From SNAP01 sp049671745 (GTDB lineage: Bacteria > Bacteroidota > Bacteroidia > Bacteroidales > Marinifilaceae), in contig JBATVL010000059.1 in the NCBI GenBank assembly GCA_049671745.1, positions 1 to 64,000 on the forward strand: a stretch of DNA of 64,000 nt, in the 5' to 3' direction. Position numbers and translations under genes: made by a program. Positions 17,672 to 26,786 of this stretch are shown here, piece by piece (the stretch's first letter is position 1; every line of letters begins with the position of its first letter). The notes beneath the pieces were generated by a model, which saw only the letters and a program-made list of their open reading frames with translations, was not told the origin of the DNA and made no database searches.

Positions 17672-18160
17672 ATGAGAAAAGCAATATTTTTCGACCGAGA
17701 TGGAACAATAAATTCAGATATTGGTCATTATTACATATATAAAAAACAAGACTTCCTCTTAAATGAAGGAGTTATAGAAACAATGAGAAAGTTACAGGAA
17801 AGTAACTTTCTTTTGTTTATTGTTACTAATCAAGGTGGTGTAGCAAAAGGAATATATTCATGTGAAGATGTGGAGGTAGTGAATGATTATATGTTAGAAT
17901 TATTAAATGCTGAAGGCATAAGAATAGAGAATATATATTACTGTCCTCATCACGAATCAGTAAGTAAGTGTGAATGTAGAAAACCATCAGCATACTTTCT
18001 AAACAAAGCAGTAGAAGATTATAATCTTGATAAAGCACAATGCTTTATGATTGGCGACAGTAAAAGAGATATGGAATCGGCAAAGACAGCAGACATAAAA
18101 GGTCTTAAGATTGCTGCCAATGAAAATATGACTCATTTATTATCTCAAATAGAACTATAA
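17672..18160 (+). CDS. gmhB: D,D-heptose 1,7-bisphosphate phosphatase-like HAD hydrolase (GmhB type)
   Basis: The protein is a 162-residue HAD-IIIA hydrolase. Motif I is FFDRDGTIN with nucleophile Asp8 and acid Asp10. The cysteine/histidine zinc loop (CPHHESVSKCECRKPS) is the feature that separates GmhB and histidinol phosphatases from other HADs. The final motif is MIGDSKRDMESA. The expected reaction is removal of the 7-phosphate in ADP-heptose synthesis for lipopolysaccharide core. No other heptose gene is nearby, so substrate assignment rests on family resemblance only. It begins one base after the yqgE stop. Confidence 0.75.
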   Translation: MRKAIFFDRDGTINSDIGHYYIYKKQDFLLNEGVIETMRKLQESNFLLFIVTNQGGVAKGIYSCEDVEVVNDYMLELLNAEGIRIENIYYCPHHESVSKCECRKPSAYFLNKAVEDYNLDKAQCFMIGDSKRDMESAKTADIKGLKIAANENMTHLLSQIEL

Positions 18161-18191
18161 AAAACTATTAACTCATAATTACAAAAAGAAC

Positions 18192-19034
18192 ATGTTTTAT
18201 TGTCTAAATGGAGATTACCATAGAGAAGAAGAAAAAACAATGGGACCTAAGAATAGAGCCTTTCGTTACGGAGATGCTCTTTTCGAAACCATATATGCAT
18301 CATATACGAATTGTCATTTTTTAGAGAAACATTTAGAAAGATTAATAGCAGGAATGAAGATCTTGTCTATGGAAATACCTTTTGGTTTCAACGAGAGACT
18401 TTTTGTGCGTAAAATACAAAGACTTCTACATAAGAATCATCATATAAAAGGAGCTAGAATACGAATAGCTGTTTTTAGAAACGAAGGTGGTTTATACACA
18501 CCAACGGACAATTCCATATCTTATATTATAGAATCAGAAGCTTTAAAAAACACAAGTTATGAAATTAATAAACAAGGCTATGATATAGATATCTACCCAG
18601 ATATGCAAAGGCATTATTCTCTAATATCATCATTCAAGTCATCTAATTGTAGTCTTTTCACTATGTCTGGTATTTGGAGAAAAAAGATGAATTTAGACGA
18701 TTGTATTATTCTTAACGATAGAGAAGAGCTTTGCGAGTCGGTTAGTTCAAATATCTTCTTAGTTAAAGGCTCTAAGATTTATACGCCAAGCATAAAATCT
18801 GGTTGTGTAAATGGGATAATGCGAAATCTTGTTGTAGATTTGCTAAATGAAATGAATCTAGAGGTGGACGATAATGCTGTTCTCAAAGAAGAAGATTTAC
18901 TAGAAGCCGATGAAGTTTTTCTAACAAACTCAATTACAGGTATTAGGAAAGTCTTGGCCTTTAGAAAGAAACGCTACTATTCATTTCTTGTAAAAGAGAT
19001 ACACGAACGTTTGGTTGAAAACACTAATTTATAG
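18192..19034 (+). CDS. PLP-dependent class IV aminotransferase / aminodeoxychorismate lyase-like
   Basis: A 280-residue fold-type IV PLP enzyme, the family of IlvE, D-amino-acid transaminase and PabC. The N-terminal FRYGDALFET motif and the likely PLP-binding lysine in ISSFKSSN (residue 149) are visible. The cofactor-phosphate loops ESVSSNIFLVKG and CVNGIMR follow. The short length fits 4-amino-4-deoxychorismate lyase (PabC) better than IlvE, but the sequence alone does not settle the substrate. It lies between the HAD phosphatase and holA in one apparent operon. Confidence 0.8.
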   Translation: MFYCLNGDYHREEEKTMGPKNRAFRYGDALFETIYASYTNCHFLEKHLERLIAGMKILSMEIPFGFNERLFVRKIQRLLHKNHHIKGARIRIAVFRNEGGLYTPTDNSISYIIESEALKNTSYEINKQGYDIDIYPDMQRHYSLISSFKSSNCSLFTMSGIWRKKMNLDDCIILNDREELCESVSSNIFLVKGSKIYTPSIKSGCVNGIMRNLVVDLLNEMNLEVDDNAVLKEEDLLEADEVFLTNSITGIRKVLAFRKKRYYSFLVKEIHERLVENTNL

Positions 19035-19041
19035 CTATAAA

Positions 19042-20049
19042 GTGAAATACGAGGATATAACAAAAGAGCTAAAATCGAAGAAATATAAAGCCATTTACTT
19101 TTTAAGTGGTGAGGAACAATATTATATAGATAAGATTTCCGACTTCTTTGAGCATAAATTTCTTTCTGAAGAAGAGAAGGATTTTAATCTTACTGTTATG
19201 TACGGTAGAGATATAGATGTAAGAGATGTGTTAACGGCAGCTAAACGTTTCCCTATGATGGCCGAAAAACAGGTTGTTGTTATTAAAGAAGCTCAGTCTA
19301 TGGGACCTCTTGATCTTTTAAAATCATATATAGAGAAACCCCTTCTTTCTACTATTTTAGTTATTTGCTACAAACATAAGAAGTTAGACAAGCGTCAGGT
19401 CATTTCTAAATTGCTAAATACTTCTGACAATGTAGTTTTCCTAGAGACTAAAAAGCTTTACGATAATCAATTACCAGTATTTCTTAGTCAAATAGTTAAA
19501 GCTAAATCAAGAACTATAGATAATAAAGCCGTAGCTCTTATGTGTGAGTCTATAGGTAACGATTTATGCCGTTTATACAACGAGATGGACAAGCTCTTTA
19601 TGAATATCCCCAAGGGAGAACAGATAAAGGCTGAACATGTAGAGAAGTATATAGGAATCTCTAAAGACTACAATGTTTTTGAACTTAATAACGCAGTGGG
19701 GGCTAGAGATATTCTGAAAATAAATAAGATAGTTAACTATTTTGAGTCCAATTCGCGTGATGCCTCTCTTATATATGTGATTTCTATGCAGTATGTATAT
19801 TTTACTGCTCTATTGTCTTATACTTTTGTAAAAGATAAATCGGACAAGAATGCATTGGCTAGAGCAATGGGTATATCACCATTCTTTTTAAAGGATTATC
19901 TATCAGCTCTTAAGATATACACTCCTGCTAAAGTAGTAGCCAATATAGCTATTCTTAGAGAGTTCGATATGAAAGCCAAAGGTTTAGGTATAGGACGAGC
20001 AACAAGTGGTGAGCTTTTAAGAGAAATGATGTACAAATTGACCCACTAA
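19042..20049 (+). CDS. holA: DNA polymerase III subunit delta
   Basis: HolA opens the sliding clamp within the clamp loader. The protein of about 335 residues carries the family's N-terminal YFLSGEEQYYIDKI segment. It also has the DLCRLYNEMDKL region and the C-terminal domain segment RDASLIYVISMQYVYF. The reading frame is open from a TTG at 19015, but that overlaps the previous gene. A GTG at 19042, seven bases after that gene's stop and directly before KYEDI, agrees better with homologues. Its last four bases overlap the opposing amn gene. Confidence 0.88.
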   Translation: MKYEDITKELKSKKYKAIYFLSGEEQYYIDKISDFFEHKFLSEEEKDFNLTVMYGRDIDVRDVLTAAKRFPMMAEKQVVVIKEAQSMGPLDLLKSYIEKPLLSTILVICYKHKKLDKRQVISKLLNTSDNVVFLETKKLYDNQLPVFLSQIVKAKSRTIDNKAVALMCESIGNDLCRLYNEMDKLFMNIPKGEQIKAEHVEKYIGISKDYNVFELNNAVGARDILKINKIVNYFESNSRDASLIYVISMQYVYFTALLSYTFVKDKSDKNALARAMGISPFFLKDYLSALKIYTPAKVVANIAILREFDMKAKGLGIGRATSGELLREMMYKLTH

Positions 20050-20816
20050 AATCTAAGGTGTTTCATAGATTTTTTGTGCTCTATTATCTCTCGTAAAGAT
20101 TGAATTCCTATTTTTAAATGCATTTTTACATATTTATCCGTAACCAAATTGTCTGACTCTTCAGTTTTAATACCATTTGAGATCATGGGTTGATCCGAGA
20201 CTAAGAGTATAGCTCCACAAGGAATACTATTGGCAAAACCCACTGTGAATATAGTAGCCGTTTCCATATCTATAGCCATAGCACGGGTTTTCATAAGCTG
20301 TTTCTTAAACCCTTGATCATATTCCCACACTCTTCTATTGGTTGTAAATACTACTCCAGTCCAATAATCCTTATTGTTTTTCTTAATTGCTTCGGAGGCT
20401 GCTCTTTGTAAATTAAAAGAAGGTAGAGCAGGAACCTCTTTTGGAAGATAATCGTCTGATGTTCCCTCTTTTCTTATAGCAGCTATAGGAATAATGAAAT
20501 CTCCCAGTTTGTTCTTTTCTTTTAATCCTCCACACTTACCTAAAAAAAGTACTGCCTTTGGTGAGATGGAATAAAGTAGATCCATTATAGTTGCAGCATT
20601 AGGACTACCCATGCCAAAATCTATAATTGTAATTCCGTTTGCCGATACAGTTGGCATGGCTTTATCTTTGCCTTCTATCTCTGTTTCGTGTTCTTCTGCA
20701 AAGAGTTCTAGATAATATCTGAAATTTGTTAATAGTATATATGGAGTGAAGTCTTCAAGATTTCTTCCCGTATATCTATGCAGCCAGTTTTCTGTTATCT
20801 CCCTTTTTGTTGTCAT
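20046..20816 (-). CDS. amn: AMP nucleosidase
   Basis: This 256-residue protein of the nucleoside phosphorylase superfamily would cleave AMP to adenine and ribose 5-phosphate. Supporting segments are LLTNFRYYLE, IIDFGMGSPNAATIMDLL, VLFLGKCGGL, GDFIIPIAAIRKEGTS and the catalytic MAIDMETATIF. The final SDQPM segment carries the conserved aspartate. The size matches the short Bacteroidetes AMP nucleosidase rather than the larger two-domain enterobacterial Amn. It converges on holA with a four-base overlap. Confidence 0.88.
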   Translation of the reverse strand: MTTKREITENWLHRYTGRNLEDFTPYILLTNFRYYLELFAEEHETEIEGKDKAMPTVSANGITIIDFGMGSPNAATIMDLLYSISPKAVLFLGKCGGLKEKNKLGDFIIPIAAIRKEGTSDDYLPKEVPALPSFNLQRAASEAIKKNNKDYWTGVVFTTNRRVWEYDQGFKKQLMKTRAMAIDMETATIFTVGFANSIPCGAILLVSDQPMISNGIKTEESDNLVTDKYVKMHLKIGIQSLREIIEHKKSMKHLRF

Positions 20817-20991
20817 AGTTTTGGTTTTTTATTCTATTCTACGGAGATTTGTATGAATGGTTATATGCTTGTTTGGTTTATATATGTGTTTCTAAGTAAG
20901 TATATTGCGTGTTCGTGTAATAATATTTTGTAGTATTGAAAAAATATGCATTTTTGATGTATATATGTAAAAAACTGTATAATTATATTCA

Positions 20992-21558
20992 ATGGAAAGT
21001 TTATTTATAGCAATAAAATTGGAAGCAACTCCAAGGTTAATTAGGCTAGTGAGAAATACTCAAATACTGATGAGGAAGGAAAGAATAAGATGGATTCCTG
21101 ATCTGGATTTGCATATAAAACTAGCGTCAATTAACGAAAAGGGAATTAAAGATCTTGATTCTGTTAAAGTAAAGTTACAAGAAGTAGTTGAAGGTATGTC
21201 TGAATTCATTACTACCGTTAGAGGTTTTGGAAATATTGGTTCTCATTCTCTGTCTGCAGGAATAGATCAAACGCCTGAATTCTTGATGTTAAGAGATAGA
21301 ATAAACGATGTTATTGGGGAGTTTAAAAACCCTGATCCTATTGATTTTGTTCCTAATGTACTTATTGCTAGAATCAATAGTTTGATAGAAAAACGCATGT
21401 TTTTTAAGCTAATAGATGCAAATAGACTTATAGAATTTGACGACATACGCGTTAAGGAAGTTTGCCTTATGTCTACTGAATTAATGTCCTACGGACCCCA
21501 TGTAGCAATAGAAGACAGGTTCTCTTTGAAAGAGATTCATGAGGAAGTTCTTGCCTAA
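20992..21558 (+). CDS. thpR: ThpR-like 2H phosphoesterase with degenerate active-site motifs
   Basis: The 188-residue protein has the overall pattern of RNA 2',3'-cyclic phosphodiesterase (2'-5' RNA ligase, ThpR): LFIAIKL at the start, RWIP before motif one, GFGNIG mid-protein and FVPN...IARI before the end. Active members carry two HxTx motifs. Here the first reads H41-I-K43-L, so the threonine is lost. The second reads N122-V-L124, so both histidine and threonine are lost. Family membership is fairly clear, but the classical catalytic chemistry should not work. It may bind RNA without cleavage or be decaying. Confidence 0.7.
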   Translation: MESLFIAIKLEATPRLIRLVRNTQILMRKERIRWIPDLDLHIKLASINEKGIKDLDSVKVKLQEVVEGMSEFITTVRGFGNIGSHSLSAGIDQTPEFLMLRDRINDVIGEFKNPDPIDFVPNVLIARINSLIEKRMFFKLIDANRLIEFDDIRVKEVCLMSTELMSYGPHVAIEDRFSLKEIHEEVLA

Positions 21559-21589
21559 TTGCCTTAATTCAAATTCTTTTGTATTTTTG
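21559..21589 (+). promoter_or_regulatory. Promoter of queA
   Basis: TTG (21559-21561) and TATTTTTG (21582-21589) are 20 bases apart. The -7 element overlaps the first codons of the longest possible queA frame, which argues for the ATG at 21612. Confidence 0.75.
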
Positions 21590-21611
21590 TGCAGATATAA
21601 AAAGACTAAAG

Positions 21612-22820
21612 ATGGAATTAAAGGATATAAAGATAGAAGATTTTAATTATAATCTTCCAGATGAGAGGATAGCAAAATATCCTTTGGGTAGACGTGATGC
21701 TTCAAAATTATTAGTGTATAATGGAGGAGATATTTGTGAGCATAAATTCACAGGTATCTCTTCTCTTGTTCCCGAAAATACAACCTTAGTATTCAATAAT
21801 ACTAAAGTTATTCATGCTAGATTAATATTCTACAAATCTACAGGTGCAAGAATAGAAATATTTTGCCTAAATCCATTAATGCCTTCTGATTATTCTCTTT
21901 CTTTTCAATCTAAAGAATCTTGTACATGGGAGTGTATAGTTGGTAATCTTAAGAGATGGAAAGATGAAGATCTAAACATGCCTTTTGAGCATAACGGAAA
22001 TTCTTACACACTTACTGCTATACACGAAGGTGGAGCAGAACAAGCTCATGAAATACGATTCACTTGGGATTGTGAGGAACTTAGTTTTGGCGAGGTTTTA
22101 GAGATTACAGGTAAAATACCTGTACCTCCATATCTTAATCGTGATTCAGAAGAATCGGATTCTATACGTTATCAAACAGTTTATTCTAAACATGAGGGCT
22201 CTGTGGCTGCTCCTACGGCAGGATTACATTTCACAGATGATATTATATCAAAATTGGAAGATAAGGGCGTAAAGACTACAGAACTTACTCTACATGTTGG
22301 TGCAGGAACATTTAAACCTGTTAAATCTGACTCGCTTGGCGGTCACGAAATGCATACTGAGAGTTTAGGTATTTCTCTTCAAACAGTGAAGGATATAGTG
22401 AATGCCCCAGCAAAGATAATAGCTGTTGGTACAACATCGGTACGTACTTTAGAATCTTTCTATTGGATGGGAGTAAAAATGCTTGAAAATATTCCTTCAT
22501 CAGATTTTGTCTCTCAATGGGAAGTTTACGATTTACCACAAGATTATACATACAAACAAGCTTATTCTGCTCTTCTTAAATATATGGAAGAAAACAATCT
22601 AAAGAATATGCTTGCCTCTACACAAATAATTATTGTTCCTGGTTATAAATACAGAGTGATAGATGCGATCTTCACTAATTTCCATCAGCCTAAAAGCACT
22701 CTATTGCTTCTTGTTTCTGCTCTTGTAGGAGAAGATTGGCATAAGATATACAAATATGCACTTGAGAAAGATTTTCGTTTCTTGAGTTATGGAGACTCTT
22801 CTTTACTATTTAAAAACTAG
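21612..22820 (+). CDS. queA: tRNA preQ1(34) S-adenosylmethionine ribosyltransferase-isomerase
   Basis: QueA transfers and rearranges ribose from S-adenosylmethionine onto preQ1 in tRNA to make epoxyqueuosine. The enzyme is 402 residues from the chosen ATG. Diagnostic segments are FNYNLPDERIAKYPLGRRDASKLL, VFNNTKVIHARL, VAAPTAGLHFT, LHVGAGTFKPV and FTNFHQPKSTLLLLVSA. A further 11 codons are open upstream but lie over the promoter. It is a monocistronic-looking gene that works one step after Tgt. Confidence 0.95.
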   Translation: MELKDIKIEDFNYNLPDERIAKYPLGRRDASKLLVYNGGDICEHKFTGISSLVPENTTLVFNNTKVIHARLIFYKSTGARIEIFCLNPLMPSDYSLSFQSKESCTWECIVGNLKRWKDEDLNMPFEHNGNSYTLTAIHEGGAEQAHEIRFTWDCEELSFGEVLEITGKIPVPPYLNRDSEESDSIRYQTVYSKHEGSVAAPTAGLHFTDDIISKLEDKGVKTTELTLHVGAGTFKPVKSDSLGGHEMHTESLGISLQTVKDIVNAPAKIIAVGTTSVRTLESFYWMGVKMLENIPSSDFVSQWEVYDLPQDYTYKQAYSALLKYMEENNLKNMLASTQIIIVPGYKYRVIDAIFTNFHQPKSTLLLLVSALVGEDWHKIYKYALEKDFRFLSYGDSSLLFKN

Positions 22821-22888
22821 ATGAATAACACCCATACTAGATTCAAATATGTCATAAAACCGATATAAACTTTATATAAAATCGCCAA

Positions 22889-22999
22889 AAAGACCTAAAC
22901 TATCTACTCATAAACAAGTCACTAACATCCCACCATCATCTTATAGAGATGTTAATGAGATGTTGGTGAGATGTTCATGGGATGTTGGTGAAGGTCTTT
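22889..22999. repeat. Nested inverted repeats able to form a long hairpin
   Basis: AAAGACCT (22889-22896) is the exact reverse complement of AGGTCTTT (22992-22999). Inside it, CACTAACATCCC (22920-22931) pairs with GGGATGTTGGTG (22979-22990) with one G-T wobble. The four 11-base repeats lie between and within the right arm. The result is a clover-like or long hairpin structure rather than a simple terminator. Confidence 0.6.
22946..22989 (+). repeat. Four tandem 11-base repeats
   Basis: Four adjacent 11-mers share the core G(A/G)GATGTTNNT: GAGATGTTAAT, GAGATGTTGGT, GAGATGTTCAT, GGGATGTTGGT. The phase is exact. The units are intergenic and too short for CRISPR repeats. Confidence 0.8.
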
Positions 23000-23034
23000 A
23001 TATGTTTTTTATGAGCTCTTTATATGCTTTTTAT
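22995..23034 (+). repeat. Two direct 18-base repeats, period 22
   Basis: TCTTTATATGTTTTTTAT (22995-23012) recurs as TCTTTATATGCTTTTTAT (23017-23034) with one difference. The pair directly follows the 11-base array. Confidence 0.7.
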
Positions 23035-23194
23035 ACCAAATTTGGAGGGTCTTCAAAGCATATTTATTGTATAATTTAGTTTAATATAAACTATTTAGGA
23101 TTATTTAACGTATGTGGGAATGTCTAGCGTTTAATTTTAACGAAATCTTAGGATAGTAATTCTATTTATATGTGAATTAATAATTATAATTATA

Positions 23195-23202
23195 TATCTT
23201 TG
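23195..23202 (+). promoter_or_regulatory. Promoter -7 element of rnpB
   Basis: TATCTTTG matches the consensus and lies eight bases before the predicted 5' end of the RNA, exactly where expected for a stable RNA gene. Confidence 0.7.
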
Positions 23203-23210
23203 TCTGAATT

Positions 23211-23566
23211 GCAATGCGGGTTGTTCTATCGCTGTGCTATTTTTAGTTCAGAGGAAAGTCCGGGCAGCACAGAACGCCACGCTTCTTAACGGGAAGATGC
23301 TTGAAAGGGTATAGGATGGTAGAAGAAAATAACCGCCTTTCTTCGGAGAGGTAAGGGTGAGAAGGTGAGGTAAGAGCTCACCAGTATTGTAGGTAACTAT
23401 GATAGCTGTGCCACTTGTGGGCTGCAAGACCATGTATATCAGTAGTTGAGGTCTGTTCGACTGATGCTGAGGGGTAGGTTGCTAGAGACTGAGAGTAATC
23501 TCAGTAGTAGATAAATGATAGAGGCTCTTTAGGGAGTACAGGACCCGGCTTATATACCCGCTTTGC
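23211..23566 (+). ncRNA. rnpB: RNase P RNA (class A)
   Basis: The universal rnpB signature GAGGAAAGTCCGGGC is at 23251-23265. The conserved 3' segment ACAGGACCCGGCTTAT is near 23538. The terminal helix P1 closes well: GCAA-T-GCGGGT at the 5' end pairs with ACCCGC-T-TTGC at the 3' end, which sets both boundaries. The RNA is the catalytic subunit that matures tRNA 5' ends. A run of T's directly after the P1 strand (23567-23574) makes the closing helix double as terminator. A minus-strand open frame within it is an artefact. Confidence 0.95.
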
Positions 23567-23596
23567 TTTTTTTTCTTAACTTTTAATAATTTCAAT

Positions 23597-24814
23597 TTGG
23601 AATCGATAAAAGAAATTTTCAAAATAGGCTATGGCCCATCTTCTTCGCATACGATGGGACCAGCAAGAGCTGCTGAAATCTTTGCTGAAAAGCATCCAAA
23701 CGTAATGCAATATCGTATTACTCTCTACGGAAGTTTAGCTGCAACAGGAATTGGTCACGGTACCAATACTGTAATAGAAAAAGTTTTAAAAGGTAAGAAA
23801 GTAGAAATTCTTTGGAAACCTGAAGAATCACTTCCATTCCATCCTAATGCTTTAATGTTTGAGGCCCTTGAAGAAAATCAAGTGCTAGATTCATGGACAG
23901 TTTATTCTGTTGGTGGTGGTAGTTTAAAAGATGAGGTAGGTACATTCTCTGCAACTCAGCATGTTTACCCTATAACTACTATGGACGCTATAATGCAATG
24001 GTGTACTGATGAGGGTAAAACTTTTTGGGAGTATGTGGAATTGTATGAAGATAAAGATATTTGGGAATATTTGTCTAAAGTTTGGGAGGCTATGAAAGAG
24101 TCTATCAAAAACGGCTTAGATAACGAGGGAGTTCTTCCCGGTACTCTTAAATTGGCTAGAAAAGCTAGTTCTTATTACATACGTGCAAAACAATCTAGTG
24201 GAACTCTTAGGCCTATGGGCATGCTCTTTGCTTCTGCTCTAGCTGTTTCTGAGGAAAATGCTGGTGGTGGAATTGTTGTTACAGCTCCTACTTGTGGAGC
24301 TTGTGGTGTTGTTCCTGCAGTTTTTAATTTCTTGCAAAAAGATCAAGACATAAGCGAAAGAAGAATCTTAAGAGGATTAGCTACGGCTGCCCTTATAGGA
24401 AATATAGTTAAAACTAATGGATCTATTTCTGGTGCTGAGGTTGGTTGTCAAGGAGAGATAGGAACGGCTTGTGCTATGGCAGCAGGTGGATCTGCTCAAA
24501 TACTTGGTGCTAGTATAAAACAAATAGAATATGCAGCTGAGATGGGTTTTGAGCATAATCTTGGTTTAACATGCGACCCAGTAGGTGGATATGTACAAAT
24601 ACCCTGTATAGAGAGAAATGCCTTTGTCGCTCAGAAAGCTAGAGAATGCGCTATATATGCACTTTTTACTGATGGTGATCATAGGATTTCTTTTGATGAA
24701 GTTGTTGAGACAATGATGCAAACAGGAAAAGATATGCAATCGAAATACCGAGAGACTAGTCTTGGGGGATTGGCTCGAATTTGTCGTCCTGTAATTAGGA
24801 AGAAAACTAAATAA
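23597..24814 (+). CDS. sdaA: L-serine ammonia-lyase (single-chain L-serine dehydratase)
   Basis: This 405-residue iron-sulfur enzyme deaminates L-serine to pyruvate. The N-terminal signature IGYGPSSSHTMGPARAAE is the substrate-binding segment of the beta-like domain. The alpha-like domain has GGGIVVTAPTCGACGVVPA and GAEVGCQGEIGTACAMAAGG, with cysteines expected to hold the 4Fe-4S cluster together with CDPVGGYVQIPCIERN. The start is a TTG, as judged from the MESIKEIF homologous N-terminus. It follows rnpB by 30 bases, and the capsule gene capD-like begins eight bases after its stop. Confidence 0.92.
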   Translation: MESIKEIFKIGYGPSSSHTMGPARAAEIFAEKHPNVMQYRITLYGSLAATGIGHGTNTVIEKVLKGKKVEILWKPEESLPFHPNALMFEALEENQVLDSWTVYSVGGGSLKDEVGTFSATQHVYPITTMDAIMQWCTDEGKTFWEYVELYEDKDIWEYLSKVWEAMKESIKNGLDNEGVLPGTLKLARKASSYYIRAKQSSGTLRPMGMLFASALAVSEENAGGGIVVTAPTCGACGVVPAVFNFLQKDQDISERRILRGLATAALIGNIVKTNGSISGAEVGCQGEIGTACAMAAGGSAQILGASIKQIEYAAEMGFEHNLGLTCDPVGGYVQIPCIERNAFVAQKARECAIYALFTDGDHRISFDEVVETMMQTGKDMQSKYRETSLGGLARICRPVIRKKTK

Positions 24815-24821
24815 TGAAAAT

Positions 24822-26756
24822 ATGAACACATTTGTTGAGAGTAGACTACATAAAATGAAATCACTACAAAATATATCATACACTCCACGTTGGGTAATCT
24901 TTTTTATAGACGTAATATTTACATTGGCCTCTTTTGTATTGGCCTACGTGATTAGTTTAAACTTTTCTCTTTCTAGTTTCAATTTAGATAATTTTTATAA
25001 AGCCATAACAGTTGTTTTATGTATAAGGATAATCTCCTTTATGGTGTTTAAAACCTATTCTGGTATTATTAGATATACTAACTCTGAGGATACTATAAGG
25101 TTATTTATAGTAATCACTGCCTCTTCTGTTTGTATTCTATTTTTGAATGCATTAGACTTCTTGTTTTTTAAAGAACATCTTGTTTCTTATTCGGTTATAA
25201 TTATAGATTATTTAGCTCTTCTTTGTCAAATGATACTTTTCAGAGTTATTGTAAAATCTCTTTTCTCTCAATACATGAATAGATCTGTAGATAAAGAAAA
25301 TGTAGTTATATACGGAAGTGATGAGTATGGATTAATGGCTAAACATGCTCTTGAAAATTCAGGATCTAGTTATAATGTCTTAGCTTTTGTTGATCATCTT
25401 AATAGAAAAGCAGGAAAGCATCTTGAAGGGGTTCGTATTTATAAATCCTCTGATTTAGAAAGTATAATAAAAAGTAAACCTGTTGATAAAGTCATAATAG
25501 CAAAAAAAGATATTTCTACTGACAGGAAGAAAGATGTAGTAGAGTTATGTTTGAAATATAATACTAAGGTTTGGGCAGTGCCTAAATTTGAATCTTGGGT
25601 AAATGGAGAATTATCTGTTAAGCAGATAAAAAAGATAAATATAGAAGATCTTTTGGATAGAGATCCTATAAAGCTTGATGAGTTGCAAATACGTAAACAG
25701 GTTCTCAATAAATGTGTGCTTGTAACAGGAGCTGCAGGTTCTATAGGTAGTGAGATGGTACGTCAGTTAACAACCTTTAAGCCATCAAGAATAATTCTTT
25801 TTGATCAGGCAGAGACACCTATGTATGATGTAGATTTATCTTTGCGAGAGGATTTGCAATTCTTTGATTTTGATATTGTTATTGGAGATGTAAAAGATAG
25901 GGATCGTTTGGAGAAAGTCTTTAAAAAATATAAACCAGACATAGTTTATCATGCTGCAGCATACAAACATGTGCCTATGATGGAAAATAACCCAAAGGAG
26001 TCTATTAAAACAAATGTATTTGGTACTAAAAATGTTGCTGACTTATCTGTTAAGTACAAAGCAAGTAAATTTGTTATGATATCTACCGATAAAGCTGTTA
26101 ATCCTACAAATGTGATGGGTGCCTCTAAGCGATTGGCTGAAATATATACTCAATCTTTAAACAACACTTCAGAGACAGCTTTCATAACTACTCGTTTTGG
26201 CAATGTGCTTGGTTCTAATGGTTCTGTTATACCTCGTTTTAAGAAACAAATAGAAATGGGTGGACCAGTTACTGTAACTCATCCTGAGATTACTAGATAT
26301 TTCATGACTATACCTGAGGCTTGCCAATTGGTTCTTCAGGCTGGCTCTTTGGGTAATGGTGGAGAAATCTTTGTTTTTGATATGGGGGCATCTGTTAAGA
26401 TAGTTGATTTAGCAAAAAAGATGATAAAGCTTTCTGGTTACGAATTAGGTAAAGATGTAAGTATCAATTTTACAGGCCTTAGACCAGGAGAGAAACTTTA
26501 TGAAGAGCTTTTAAATGTGAAAGAAAATACTATGCCTACTATACACTCTCGTATATTGATTGCAAAGGTTAGAGAATATGAACATTCTGTTATTTTAGAA
26601 CAAATTGCAGGTTTTTCTGAAAAATTATCTAATGGTAGCAATTTTGATGTAGTTAAGCATATGAAATATATTGTTCCTGAATTTAAGTCAAAGAATTCTA
26701 TATACGAACAGCTTGATAATGAGCTTGAAGAACAACAAGTTTCTGCTATTGCTTAA
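24822..26756 (+). CDS. CapD/PglF-like UDP-GlcNAc 4,6-dehydratase, membrane-bound
   Basis: The protein is 644 residues: about four transmembrane helices in the first 150, a nucleotide-binding CoA-like region (155-280) and a C-terminal short-chain dehydrogenase domain. The Rossmann motif is GAAGSIGSE at about 303-311. The catalytic region STDKAVNPTNVMGASKR has Met where classical SDRs have Tyr, as usual in this FlaA1/CapD class. The likely reaction is UDP-GlcNAc to UDP-4-keto-6-deoxy sugar. With the aminotransferase at 45,243 and the initiating transferase at 46,464, this would supply the first sugar of the polysaccharide. Confidence 0.88.
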   Translation: MNTFVESRLHKMKSLQNISYTPRWVIFFIDVIFTLASFVLAYVISLNFSLSSFNLDNFYKAITVVLCIRIISFMVFKTYSGIIRYTNSEDTIRLFIVITASSVCILFLNALDFLFFKEHLVSYSVIIIDYLALLCQMILFRVIVKSLFSQYMNRSVDKENVVIYGSDEYGLMAKHALENSGSSYNVLAFVDHLNRKAGKHLEGVRIYKSSDLESIIKSKPVDKVIIAKKDISTDRKKDVVELCLKYNTKVWAVPKFESWVNGELSVKQIKKINIEDLLDRDPIKLDELQIRKQVLNKCVLVTGAAGSIGSEMVRQLTTFKPSRIILFDQAETPMYDVDLSLREDLQFFDFDIVIGDVKDRDRLEKVFKKYKPDIVYHAAAYKHVPMMENNPKESIKTNVFGTKNVADLSVKYKASKFVMISTDKAVNPTNVMGASKRLAEIYTQSLNNTSETAFITTRFGNVLGSNGSVIPRFKKQIEMGGPVTVTHPEITRYFMTIPEACQLVLQAGSLGNGGEIFVFDMGASVKIVDLAKKMIKLSGYELGKDVSINFTGLRPGEKLYEELLNVKENTMPTIHSRILIAKVREYEHSVILEQIAGFSEKLSNGSNFDVVKHMKYIVPEFKSKNSIYEQLDNELEEQQVSAIA

Positions 26757-26786
26757 TTATTAATTATTAACTATTCTTTTACGATA

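Larger units (their letters stand above)
22821..23194. other. Gene-free interval between queA and rnpB with repeats and inverted arms
   Basis: No protein-coding gene is seen in these roughly 370 bases. The left half is repetitive and able to fold (see the repeat entries). The right half is plain AT-rich sequence leading into the rnpB promoter. Confidence 0.6.

Noticed and set aside
21559..21611. preQ1 riboswitch before queA, and likewise before tgt
   Set aside because: The inferred leaders are only about 15-20 bases, too short for the aptamer.
22946..22989. Possible CRISPR array
   Set aside because: The repeats are 11 bases long and directly adjacent, with no spacers and no cas genes.
23248..23433. 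Minus-strand 61-codon frame
   Set aside because: It falls entirely inside the RNase P RNA, whose sequence signature and helix pairing are clear.
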